Source of the DNA: Roseilinea sp034431495 | Lineage (GTDB): Bacteria > Chloroflexota > Anaerolineae > J036 > Brachytrichaceae | Direction: 5' to 3' | DNA length: 15,825 bases | Assembly (NCBI GenBank): GCA_034431495.1 | Contig: DAOUDB010000034.1 | Location: 1-15,825, forward strand | In this document: positions 1 through 7,177 of the stretch, in pieces | Numbering within the stretch: the first letter of the stretch is position 1 | Layout: each line of letters begins with the position of its first letter | Translations under genes and position numbers: made by a program | The notes under the pieces: model-generated | What the model was told of the DNA's origin: nothing | Database searches by the model: none | The model's input: only the letters and a program-made list of their open reading frames with translations

Positions 1-50
1 GGTGCCGCCCCCAAAGAAGCTCAGCCGGACTGGCGCGCGCGCAATCAACA

Positions 51-734
51 TCAATACGCTCCTTGCCCCTTGATCACTGCCGGTATCGTCAGCAGGAGCA
101 ACTTAAGGTCCATCCAGAGGGTTCGTGTGCGGACATACTGCATGTCCAGTTTCACCCGATCGCCCCGATCGAGATCCGACCGGCCAGACACCTGCCACAA
201 GCCGGTGATGCCGGGCCGCACGGTCAGCAACTCATCCGCGTCGTCGCCATAGCGGGCCAGCTCAGGCGGCGAGATCATACGCGGCCCCACCAGGCTCATC
301 TGGCCGCGCAGCACATTGAAGAGCTGAGGCAATTCGTCCAGGCTCAGTTTGCGCATCCAGCGCCCGCTGCGCGTGACGCGCGGATCGTTGCGCAGCTTGT
401 GGTCGCGGGCGAGCTGGGCCTTCAGCTCAGGATACTGGTCGAGCAGCGCGTCGCCGTTGACGTGCATGGTGCGAAACTTTAGCGCGTCGAACTGTGTCCC
501 GCCCAGACCCATGACTCGCCGCCGATACAGCACCGGGCCGGGGCTGTCCAGCTTGACGATCAATGCCAGCGCAACCAGTAGCGGGCTGAGGATCAGCACG
601 CCGACGGCGCTGAGCAGCACTTCCAGAATCAGCTTTGCTGCGCGGTCAAATCGCCCGCCCCCCCGACGCCGGGCTGAGGGCTTCGCCGATCCTGTCCCTT
701 CCGGCGGTAGATGGCTCGCTGTATTCCATTGCAT
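51..734 (-). CDS. Priming sugar-phosphate transferase (bacterial sugar transferase family, short monotopic form)
   Basis: A 227-residue phosphoglycosyl transferase that would move a sugar-1-phosphate from an NDP-sugar to polyprenyl phosphate, the first committed step of repeat-unit assembly. A single hydrophobic helix (about 34-60) contains the Ser-Pro break (S50-P51) of re-entrant monotopic PGTs. It is followed by SPGPVLYRRRVMG (64-76), LKFRTM (85-90), the catalytic Asp-Glu pair D133-E134 in SLDELPQLFNVLRG, MSLVGPRMISPPEL (146-159) and RPGITGLWQVSGRSDL (173-188). The multi-helix N-terminal domain of WbaP/WcaJ/WbpL-like long forms is absent, so size and layout match the PglC/EpsL-like short class. 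The family usually has GPRP; here it is GPRM, which I associate with Chloroflexota homologues. The first ~28 residues are polar and Arg-rich. It is the last gene visible in the operon, and the only gene other than the edge gene region around it to contain no GCCGGC word. The sugar is unknown. Confidence 0.93.
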   Translation of the reverse strand: MQWNTASHLPPEGTGSAKPSARRRGGGRFDRAAKLILEVLLSAVGVLILSPLLVALALIVKLDSPGPVLYRRRVMGLGGTQFDALKFRTMHVNGDALLDQYPELKAQLARDHKLRNDPRVTRSGRWMRKLSLDELPQLFNVLRGQMSLVGPRMISPPELARYGDDADELLTVRPGITGLWQVSGRSDLDRGDRVKLDMQYVRTRTLWMDLKLLLLTIPAVIKGQGAY

Positions 735-742
735 GTCCAATA

Positions 743-747
743 CTCCT
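743..747 (-). promoter_or_regulatory. Ribosome binding site AGGAG deciding the ATG start at 734
   Basis: AGGAG lies 8 nt before ATG 734 but only 2 nt before the alternative TTG at 740, so ATG 734 is the start. The site overlaps the stop codon of the preceding GT4 gene (749-747), which suits translational coupling. Confidence 0.6.
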
Positions 748-2000
748 CAGTTCCGTGTCAATCCGCGATACACCGCTGCCAGTTCGGACGCGATCGCCGA
801 CCAGTTGTGATACGTCTCCACATAGCGCCGGCCTGCCTCGCCCGCGCGGTGCTGCCGATCCGCGTCCGCAACGAACTCTGCAATACCTTCGGCGAAGGCC
901 TGGGGTGTGTCGGCTATCACGCAATGGCGCAATCCTTCCGGCCGCAAACCCATGACGGCCCGGGGTGTCGTCACGACCGGCGTCGCGCAGGCCATTGCTT
1001 CCAGCACCTTGTTCTGCACGCCCGCGCCGTACAACAGCGGCGCCACCGCCACAGATGCCCGCGTCAGGTAAGGCCGCAGGTCCGGCACTTTGCCCGTCAC
1101 CTCCACATGGCCAGCGTGCTCGGTAGCCAGGCGTCTCAGGCGGTCAGGCGGACTGCTGCCGGCAATCACCAACTTCGCGTCGGGGCGCTGCCGCCATACC
1201 AGCGGCATGACTTGCTCGATGAGATAGAGCGCGGCAGTCAGGTTGGCATGGTAGCTCATCTTGCCGGTGAACACAACGGTTGCCGGCTCGCGCTCGCCGG
1301 CTGCAGGGGTGAAGTACTCCAGATCGACCCCGTTCGACAGCGCGATCACCCGCGCGCTGTGATCGTGGCCGTCATACGCCGCAGCCAGATCGATCAACGC
1401 CTGCCGATCCACCGTCGAGGTCACCAGCACGCGGTCGAACTGACCCACCAGCCAGCCCTCATAACGCCGGGTGCGGCCCAGCTCCAGCCGCGTTACAAGC
1501 CGGCCAAACAAGCTGCGACTGCTGCGCGCGGCCTGCTCGAACAAGTGCGAGATGCAGTCCACACTGTCCCACACCACCGGCGGCTTGCGACCGTTCGCGG
1601 CTGCCCACGCCGCCACATCCAGCGCATAGCGTGCGCCGCGCAGATGCTCGACATGAACGACATCAAAGCCGGCGCCGGCTCTCGCTGCCTCGCCCAGGGC
1701 CGCTCGAATCGCCTCGGCCAGCCGCGGCTGCCAGCTGTACACCGCCTGCAACGGCACGCGCGTCGGCGCGGCCCGCAAGGCGTTGGCCAACTTGTGCCGG
1801 CGCGAGATTGGCTCGGCAATGACGCGCACACCTGCGCCGGCCAGCGCCGCAAGCGACTCGCGCTCGCCATCGGCCTCGACCAGTGTCGCCAGCGTCACCC
1901 GATGCCCCGCCCGACTCAAAAAGCGGATCAGGTTATACGGCCGGACGCGGATCAACGTTGGCGCATACGGCACGACATAGAGAATGTTCAGGGGTTTCAT
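747..2000 (-). CDS. Glycosyltransferase family 4, TIGR03087-like
   Basis: A 417-residue GT-B protein. It starts MKPLNILYVVPYAPTLIRVRPYNLIRFLSRAGHRVT, where the usual Gly-rich loop is replaced by 'TLIRVRPYN'. Later blocks are FDVVHVEHLRGARYA (112-126), VVWDSVDCISHLF (142-154), ATVVFTGKMSYHANLTAALY (240-259), VEVTGKVPDLRPYL (299-312) and GAGVQNKVLEAMACATPVV (326-344) with E334; the first EX7E Glu is Gly, as in the GT4 proteins at 8533-9759 and 3340-4584. 'SVDCIS' followed by basic helices is typical of TIGR03087-like enzymes. ATG 2000 overlaps the previous TGA by 4 nt. The TGA at 749-747 overlaps the AGGAG that serves the next gene, so termination and initiation are adjacent. It likely adds one of the first sugars after the priming residue, an inference only from position next to the priming enzyme. 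Confidence 0.88.
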   Translation of the reverse strand: MKPLNILYVVPYAPTLIRVRPYNLIRFLSRAGHRVTLATLVEADGERESLAALAGAGVRVIAEPISRRHKLANALRAAPTRVPLQAVYSWQPRLAEAIRAALGEAARAGAGFDVVHVEHLRGARYALDVAAWAAANGRKPPVVWDSVDCISHLFEQAARSSRSLFGRLVTRLELGRTRRYEGWLVGQFDRVLVTSTVDRQALIDLAAAYDGHDHSARVIALSNGVDLEYFTPAAGEREPATVVFTGKMSYHANLTAALYLIEQVMPLVWRQRPDAKLVIAGSSPPDRLRRLATEHAGHVEVTGKVPDLRPYLTRASVAVAPLLYGAGVQNKVLEAMACATPVVTTPRAVMGLRPEGLRHCVIADTPQAFAEGIAEFVADADRQHRAGEAGRRYVETYHNWSAIASELAAVYRGLTRN

Positions 2001-3343
2001 ATGTCTGTGCCGCTCAGCGCGGGTCGCGCCTTACCCACCGCGCCCCTCAGCTTGTGTCCCGCATCGAGCACACCATAGGCGGCGAAAATGAGAAACACGG
2101 CATCCACTGGTAGTCGATAGCGCACCAACGCCCAGGACAAGAGATGAATCGCCGTGTACACCGCCACGAACAGATACAGCAGCGCCCATGCGCGCCAGCG
2201 ACGCGCGGCCACAATCAGGCCATACACGATGAACGGCAACGCAACGGCAAACGACAGTACGCGGGCCACATTGCTGAACAGCGTGGAGTCACTGGAAGGC
2301 CAGAACATGAAATAGGTGGCGATGCGACTGATAGACAGTTGAATGTAACGGCCCGGGTCCTGAGCCACAAAGCTCAGGCCCTCGCGCATCAGCGCCGAAT
2401 CCATCTCGGCTTCGGAAAGGGAGCGCAGTTCGCGCGGGATGAGCGACTCGTAGGGCGTGTCGGCCGGCAGGATGCCAACGAAGGTCACGCCATACACCGG
2501 ATGGTTGGCCCAGAAAAATGCAAAGCCGGCGTTCGTATTCAGCAACACGAAGCGGTTGAAGGCGACAGCATTGCGCACTGTCCACGGCGCGATCAGCAGC
2601 GCAATGACACCCACAGCAATCGCCGGATAGAGCAAGGCTGGCGCAGCACGCCGGATGATACGGCGCACCAGGCTGCCGGCTTGTGGCTCCAGGCTGCGCC
2701 GGAGCTGCGCGATCCATACGTAGCCAACCAGAAATGGGACGAAGGCCAGAAATAGCTGGCGCAGCAACACGGCAATGCCAAGGATGAGGCCGAGCAGCGC
2801 CCACCGGCCGGCCGTTCGGCTCCGCCCTGCCAGCTCAATCGGCCGGCCGGCCATGGTCAGCGCCAGTTCCAGCGAGGCCAGAATGGCCGTGATGTAGAAC
2901 GGCTCTGTCATCAGGGCCGCCCCGTAGTACACAAAATAGGGATACGCAGCCGACCAGCCTGCCGCAACCAGGCCGGTTGTCTCGCCGGCCAATCGTCGTC
3001 CGAGGCGATACGCCAGAAGTGGCCACAGCACACCGACGATCAGCGCTTGCAGCAACCGCGCCACCAGCGGCTGGGCGCCAAACACGGCATACACACCGAC
3101 GAGGTAGAGCGTGTACAGATAAGACCAGTGGGCAGTCGCTTCGCCAGCGCGCGTCAGCGGCCACCAGTCCTCGGCCACTGTGAAGCCGTGCCCTTGCAGC
3201 ACTCGCTGGGCCAGCATGTGGTACGACTGCTGATCCTGGATGCCGGGCAACGGCTCGATGCGGTTGCCCATGATGAAGGCAACCCCGACGCGCAACACCA
3301 CCGACACAACAATGATGGCAATCAGCGTTCTGGTCAGCTTCAT
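1997..3343 (-). CDS. GT39-like (PMT_2/ArnT type) integral membrane glycosyltransferase
   Basis: A 448-residue polytopic protein of GT-C architecture. TM1 (about 5-26) is followed by the first external loop with PGIQDQQSYHMLAQRVLQGHG (33-53). D37 sits where PMT_2/ArnT proteins keep the catalytic acidic residue, followed by the usual Tyr and 'A..L..G.G' pattern. Further hydrophobic segments lie near 75-90, 95-115, 122-140, 145-163, 181-215, 232-253, 337-350, 358-380, 385-403 and 410-426. VRYRLPVDAVFLIFAAYG (407-424) matches the usual end of the transmembrane core. GT39/GT83 enzymes use polyprenyl-phosphate sugars on the outer face, so this one could add a side residue to exported glycan or lipid-linked precursor. 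The loop at 165-180 has three AGR triplets tied to GCCGGC words. Start and stop both form ATGA overlaps with their neighbours, fixing the start at 3343. Donor and acceptor are unknown. Confidence 0.83.
   Translation of the reverse strand: MKLTRTLIAIIVVSVVLRVGVAFIMGNRIEPLPGIQDQQSYHMLAQRVLQGHGFTVAEDWWPLTRAGEATAHWSYLYTLYLVGVYAVFGAQPLVARLLQALIVGVLWPLLAYRLGRRLAGETTGLVAAGWSAAYPYFVYYGAALMTEPFYITAILASLELALTMAGRPIELAGRSRTAGRWALLGLILGIAVLLRQLFLAFVPFLVGYVWIAQLRRSLEPQAGSLVRRIIRRAAPALLYPAIAVGVIALLIAPWTVRNAVAFNRFVLLNTNAGFAFFWANHPVYGVTFVGILPADTPYESLIPRELRSLSEAEMDSALMREGLSFVAQDPGRYIQLSISRIATYFMFWPSSDSTLFSNVARVLSFAVALPFIVYGLIVAARRWRAWALLYLFVAVYTAIHLLSWALVRYRLPVDAVFLIFAAYGVLDAGHKLRGAVGKARPALSGTDI
2804..2851 (-). 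repeat. Three Ala-Gly-Arg triplets tied to GCCGGC words in a membrane-protein loop
   Basis: Residues 165-180 of the GT39-like protein read AGRPIELAGRSRTAGR. Two of the three AGR copies are encoded by GCCGGCCG(G); the middle one is GCAGGGCGG. The stretch links two hydrophobic segments. It looks like local build-up of the dispersed GCCGGC word in a tolerant loop. Confidence 0.45.
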
Positions 3344-4584
3344 GGTGAGTAGATGGGGTCCAGCGCGGCATACGCTGAACGCCAGTCGTATTTCTGAGCA
3401 ACAAGCTGCCGGCCATTGGCAGACAGACGATCTGCAAACGCCCGATCGCGCAACAGCCGTATGGCCGACTGCGCAAACGTCTGCGGGTCATCGGCAATCA
3501 GCACATCATGGCCGTCAGACACGGCGATGCCTTCGCAGCCGATGCGGGTAGTGACGATGGGCACTCCCCATTGCAAGGCTTCCACGATCTTTACACGCAT
3601 GCCGCCGCCAGACCGTAGCGCGACGACCAGCATGGCGCTCTCCTCCAGAAACGGCGTCGCGTTGTCCACATAGCCGGTCACGACAACAGGCAAGTCGCCG
3701 GCCTGATCGGGATGCCGGATGCCCACACAATCACCCAGCGCGCGGATATCATCGGGCGGTCGCGCGCCTACGATAAAGAGCCGCGCATCAGGGGCGTGCG
3801 CGCGAACGAGCGGCCAGATGTCAGCAACAAACCAGCGCGTGGCATCCGCATTGGGCGGCCAGTGCAGGCCGCCCAGCATGAGCAACCCGCGCGAGCCGGG
3901 GCGACGCGCCACCGGCGGCGCAGAAGCGTCAATACAGATAGGCACAGTAGTAAAACGTGGCGCGCGACCGTTCAGGCCAGGCAGCCGGCGGATGCTGGCC
4001 AGATCGTCGTTGGTGACTGTCAACACATCGTCGAACTGCCGGTATACCCGCGACTCATAGCGCGCGGTCAGACTTGCCTCGCGCCGCAAAAAGAGCTTCA
4101 TCAGCGGGTTGCGCGCCACATCGGCCATGCGCTGCGGGATCAGGTAATAGGCATTGTGCGCGTCGAGCACCATTTTGGCCGGCCGCGTAACCGGCGTCTG
4201 CTGGCGCGCCCAAAGGCCGTATTGCGCCATGGACAACTGGTCGGCGTGAATCACATCGAAGGGCCGGCGCTGAACCAGCTCGCTCAAAAGCAGTTTCATC
4301 GCGCGCCGGTCATCGCGCACAATGTTGAACGGCTGCGATGCGATGAGGCTGCGCGCCAGACTGACCGCTTCCGAAGCCGGCGCCCGATGCATTGGCGCGG
4401 TGTGCACATCCCGGCACAATGTTCTCAGGTGTTCGATCGAGGCCGGCCGGTCGCCCGGGCGCGAGAAACACACCAGCGTCACCTCATGCCGCCGCGCCAG
4501 GTATTGCAGCATGTGGTACTGGCGCACCCTGGCGCCGGCATCCAGCGGATACGGCACGATCTGTGCCAGATAAAGAATTCGCAT
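3340..4584 (-). CDS. Glycosyltransferase family 4, TIGR03087-like
   Basis: A 414-residue GT-B enzyme starting MRILYLAQIVPYPLDAGARV, very like the start of the GT4 at 8533-9759, followed by RHEVTLVCFSRPGD (32-45), DVIHADQLSMAQYG (110-123), VLDAHNAYYLIPQR (139-152), LLMLGGLHWPPNADATRWF (234-252), VTGYVDNATPFL (302-313) and RSGGGMRVKIVEALQWGVPIV (324-344) with E335. As in its relatives, the first Glu of EX7E is replaced by Gly. The 'HNAYY' block and the 'PN' loop are classic for this subgroup. A TTG at 4602 would add six residues, but neither start has a clear SD; ATG 4584 restores the conserved N-terminus and is preferred. The stop overlaps the ATG of the GT39-like gene (ATGA), so expression of the two is probably coupled. 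It would add one sugar of the repeat unit. Confidence 0.88.
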   Translation of the reverse strand: MRILYLAQIVPYPLDAGARVRQYHMLQYLARRHEVTLVCFSRPGDRPASIEHLRTLCRDVHTAPMHRAPASEAVSLARSLIASQPFNIVRDDRRAMKLLLSELVQRRPFDVIHADQLSMAQYGLWARQQTPVTRPAKMVLDAHNAYYLIPQRMADVARNPLMKLFLRREASLTARYESRVYRQFDDVLTVTNDDLASIRRLPGLNGRAPRFTTVPICIDASAPPVARRPGSRGLLMLGGLHWPPNADATRWFVADIWPLVRAHAPDARLFIVGARPPDDIRALGDCVGIRHPDQAGDLPVVVTGYVDNATPFLEESAMLVVALRSGGGMRVKIVEALQWGVPIVTTRIGCEGIAVSDGHDVLIADDPQTFAQSAIRLLRDRAFADRLSANGRQLVAQKYDWRSAYAALDPIYSP

Positions 4585-4618
4585 GGGTCTGAATCGTGTC
4601 AAATGCGAGGCGTGGCGT

Positions 4619-5536
4619 TCAGAAGCCCGGCAGTCGCATCAGCAAACGCCAGTAGTTGCCGGCCAGGCTGAGATGTTGCCGGCGCCTGTCAAGTGGCTCG
4701 AGCCACGCCAGCGGGCTGAGCAACAGGCGGGGCAGCGTGGCGGCCGCGACCACCAGCTTGTAGAGCTGCGCCGTCAGCCAGCCGTGACGCTTGCGAAAGT
4801 ACAGCACCTTGCCTTGATAGAGATGCAGGAAGGCCTGCTCGGCAACCTGCCGCGAGCTTTGGCCGCCGTAGTGAATGATCTCGGCCTGCGGGACCCAGTG
4901 AATCGACCAGCCGGCGCTGCGGATGCGATGACACAGATCGATCTCTTCGCCGGTGAAGAAATAGTCGGGGTCGAGCGCGCCCACCTGATCGAGCGCGCTG
5001 CGGCGCACCATCAGGCTGGCGCCCAGCACAGCATCAACCTCGCGGCTCTGCTGAACATCCCAGCCGGCCATATCGTATACGCCGTATGGGCGCAACCGGT
5101 CGAGGTGAAGCAGTCGCCACAGCTCACGGCTGAGCGTGGGCGCGGGGTAACATGACAGCTGGAGCGTGCCGTCCGGGTTGAGCACGCGCGAACCGATGGC
5201 GCCGGCCTGCGGATGCTCATCCATGAAACGGGTCATGGCATCGAGCGCGCCGGGCAACACGCGCGTGTCGGGGTTCAGCAACAACACCAGACCGCCCTGG
5301 CAGACGTCGATGGCTTGATTGTTGGCCCGCGCAAAACCGACGTTCTCAGCATTCTCGATCAGACGCGCCTGTGGAAAGCTCTGCCGAACAGTCTGGGCGC
5401 TGCCATCGCGCGACCCGTTGTCCACAACGATCGTCTCGAATGGGATCGACGGCGGATGGGTGTAGATGGACGCCAGGCACTGCTCCAGCAACTCGCGCGT
5501 GTTCCAGCTAATGATGACAATGGAGAGATGAATCAT
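4619..5536 (-). CDS. Glycosyltransferase family 2 (WbbL-like)
   Basis: A 305-residue GT-A enzyme. Motifs in order: LSIVIISWNTRELLEQCL at the N-terminus, IVVDNGSRDGS (36-46), NVGFARANNQAI (65-76), the metal-binding NPD at 88-90 in LLLNPDTRVL, GASLMVRRSAL (172-182), and FFTGEEIDLCHRIRSAGW (193-210), whose EEID is the acidic catalytic-base block of WbbL-like rhamnosyltransferases. A hydrophobic/amphipathic stretch at 258-280 (LYKLVVAAATLPRLLLSPLAWL) could anchor it to the membrane. The ATG is preceded by AGGTGAG 8 nt upstream (5545-5551), and 59 nt separate it from the polymerase gene. The next gene's preferred start is 34 nt downstream of its TGA. It keeps the classical motifs better than the GT2 at 13041-13943 (NPD rather than NED). 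Donor is unknown; rhamnose or another deoxyhexose is only a family tendency. Confidence 0.92.
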   Translation of the reverse strand: MIHLSIVIISWNTRELLEQCLASIYTHPPSIPFETIVVDNGSRDGSAQTVRQSFPQARLIENAENVGFARANNQAIDVCQGGLVLLLNPDTRVLPGALDAMTRFMDEHPQAGAIGSRVLNPDGTLQLSCYPAPTLSRELWRLLHLDRLRPYGVYDMAGWDVQQSREVDAVLGASLMVRRSALDQVGALDPDYFFTGEEIDLCHRIRSAGWSIHWVPQAEIIHYGGQSSRQVAEQAFLHLYQGKVLYFRKRHGWLTAQLYKLVVAAATLPRLLLSPLAWLEPLDRRRQHLSLAGNYWRLLMRLPGF

Positions 5537-5595
5537 CGAATCAGCTCACCTGATCTGGCTTTCTCTTGGTGGTTCATTCACCGGCAACCCGACCA

Positions 5596-7122
5596 CTAAG
5601 ATGCTGCGGCCGGCTCCAAGGACGACTGCCGGGCTTTGATGATCTGGTCGACCGCGACCAGGCCGCCGACAAACAGCCAGCCATAGACCGCGGAGCGGAA
5701 GCCCACGAAGCCCACGTTGTAGACGAATGGAAGGAACCAATCACCCAACATGCCGGAGAATAGCGTCGCCGCAAAACCGCTGAAGGCGCCGATGACAAAG
5801 GCATGCAGAAAGTGCGCATCCTGCGCGCCGAATAGACTCTCGATCGGCAGCCGGCCGGCGGCAATCGGTGGCAGTGATGAACGCGCGAAGAAGGCCGGCC
5901 GGAGCAGATGATCGGGCCGGGGTTTCAAGTGAGCGCGCCATACGCGCCATCCCACCTGGAGCAGCCGCGCGCTCAGCCACAGAAAACACGCCAGCCCGAG
6001 CGCGCCCGTCTGAGCGATCAAGTCGATGTAGTTGTTGTGCGAGTTGAAGCTGACCGCATAGCCCAGGATCGGGAAGAGTGGTGTGTAAAAGTAGTAGTTG
6101 GCCGGTCCCAGGCCCAGCACAGGATTCGCCTTCGCGATCTCCAGCAGAATGCTCCACGCTTCGAGCCGGGTGAACGCGCTGTACTCATTGTCCCCAATGT
6201 AGACCAGGTTGAGGATGACATCGAGCTGAAAGAGAGCAACCACGCCACCCACGATCGTCGCCAGAAGCCCCAGACGCGGCCTGGCCATCCAAACGATGAT
6301 GAGCATGGCAAGCACGCCCGGCATCCAACCCGAGGTCCAATCGCGTCGCTGGAAAAAGCCAATGTAGACCGCCATGCCAACAATGGCGAATAGAGCCAAT
6401 CGCCAGCCCTTGCTCAGACTTCGATTGACCAGCGCCTGGCTGAAGGCCATTGCCATGATCCACGTCCAGAACATGCTGGACTCTGAACCATACTGGAACA
6501 AGCGTGTGACAGGCCGGCCACCGGGGATGATGCGGCTTGCCAGATACACAGCGCCCAGTGCCAGGAAAACCCAGGTGAGCCAGCGCAGCCGGCGCACCTC
6601 CTGCATCTGATGCGCCACCAGGATCACCGTCCCCACCGCAAGCAGCATCAGCGCAAGCCCCCCCACCTGGGCTGCAATGGGCGCAGGCAACGCCACGAAC
6701 CAGGGCAACTGGCCGGACAGGAAGGCCAGAACAGCCGCCACCCCGAACGCGAACGCCGGCGCGATCACCGGTGACGCAATGAACCGCACCTGGCGCCGCA
6801 ACAGCATCGACAACACCCACAGCGCCAAAAGCGTCGCCAACAGCGCGATGGTGGCGTTGATCTCCGTGCCCGTTCCGGTGCCAATGCTCACCGGCACGAG
6901 CATACTGGCCGGGATCAGACCAATAATGCCGAGGTGCGGTTTGCGGATGATGATAAGCAGGCCCGCCACCCCCACCACGACGCCCACATACATCACGTCT
7001 GCGCGATATGCCAGCACGGCGCTGCCCAAAATGGCTGCAGCGATCAGCAGCACACGAGACAGTGGCAGCCGAATGTGCTCGAGCCAGAGCCGGGGCATCT
7101 GATGAGGCGTGTGTGTCGCCAT
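5596..7122 (-). CDS. O-antigen ligase/polymerase-type membrane protein (Wzy_C family)
   Basis: A 508-residue polytopic membrane protein with roughly ten hydrophobic segments, for example near 22-40, 43-60, 64-80, 90-108, 117-135, 153-171, 180-198, 242-258, 266-300 and 365-390, plus more after 436. The Wzy_C signature lies between the middle and late helices: FTRLEAWSILLEIAKANPVLGLG (from 317), with R319 in the position of a conserved Arg, then SHNNYIDLIAQTGALG (361-376), where the H-N-N block is typical of O-antigen ligases and polymerases. It would polymerise lipid-linked repeat units or transfer glycan outside the membrane. A hydrophilic Arg/Pro-rich stretch of about 40 residues (398-437) separates the last helices. 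The start ATG 7122 has only a weak purine stretch (GAAAAG) upstream; ATG 7098 is possible. Whether it acts as polymerase or ligase cannot be told from sequence, but the locus has no other candidate polymerase. Confidence 0.88.
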   Translation of the reverse strand: MATHTPHQMPRLWLEHIRLPLSRVLLIAAAILGSAVLAYRADVMYVGVVVGVAGLLIIIRKPHLGIIGLIPASMLVPVSIGTGTGTEINATIALLATLLALWVLSMLLRRQVRFIASPVIAPAFAFGVAAVLAFLSGQLPWFVALPAPIAAQVGGLALMLLAVGTVILVAHQMQEVRRLRWLTWVFLALGAVYLASRIIPGGRPVTRLFQYGSESSMFWTWIMAMAFSQALVNRSLSKGWRLALFAIVGMAVYIGFFQRRDWTSGWMPGVLAMLIIVWMARPRLGLLATIVGGVVALFQLDVILNLVYIGDNEYSAFTRLEAWSILLEIAKANPVLGLGPANYYFYTPLFPILGYAVSFNSHNNYIDLIAQTGALGLACFLWLSARLLQVGWRVWRAHLKPRPDHLLRPAFFARSSLPPIAAGRLPIESLFGAQDAHFLHAFVIGAFSGFAATLFSGMLGDWFLPFVYNVGFVGFRSAVYGWLFVGGLVAVDQIIKARQSSLEPAAAS

Positions 7123-7139
7123 TTGGACTTTTCATACTG

Positions 7140-7170
7140 CGCCGGCCTTGCCATGATAGCCAGGCCGGCG
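7140..7170 (-). repeat. GC-rich hairpin with GCCGGCC arms between a GT4 gene and the polymerase gene
   Basis: GCCGGCCTTGC (7141-7151) pairs with GCCAGGCCGGC (7159-7169) except for one mismatch (7149/7161). The loop is seven bases (CATGATA), and C7140/G7170 can extend the stem to 12 positions. In the transcript it begins 7 nt after the TAG of the upstream gene and ends 17 nt before the ATG of the polymerase. No U-tract follows, so it is not a standard intrinsic terminator. It could be an mRNA-processing or partial attenuation site, or two facing copies of the dispersed GCCGGC word. Confidence 0.5.
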
Positions 7171-7177
7171 GCGATCT

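Noticed and set aside
1..50. Possible start of a further minus-strand gene at the left edge
   Set aside because: No ATG or GTG exists on the minus strand in these 50 bases and there is no SD-like site, so nothing can be supported.
711..2078. A 455-codon plus-strand open frame
   Set aside because: It is antisense to the GT4 at 747-2000; low-complexity Arg/Gln/His composition and no motif.
4597..4602. TTGACA on the minus strand as a promoter -35 box (or TTG start) before the GT4 at 3340-4584
   Set aside because: No convincing -10 element at the right spacing, and the gene lies in a tight operon; a single hexamer is not enough.
7140..7170. The GC-rich hairpin as an intrinsic terminator
   Set aside because: No run of U follows the stem in the direction of transcription, and the next gene starts 17 nt later.
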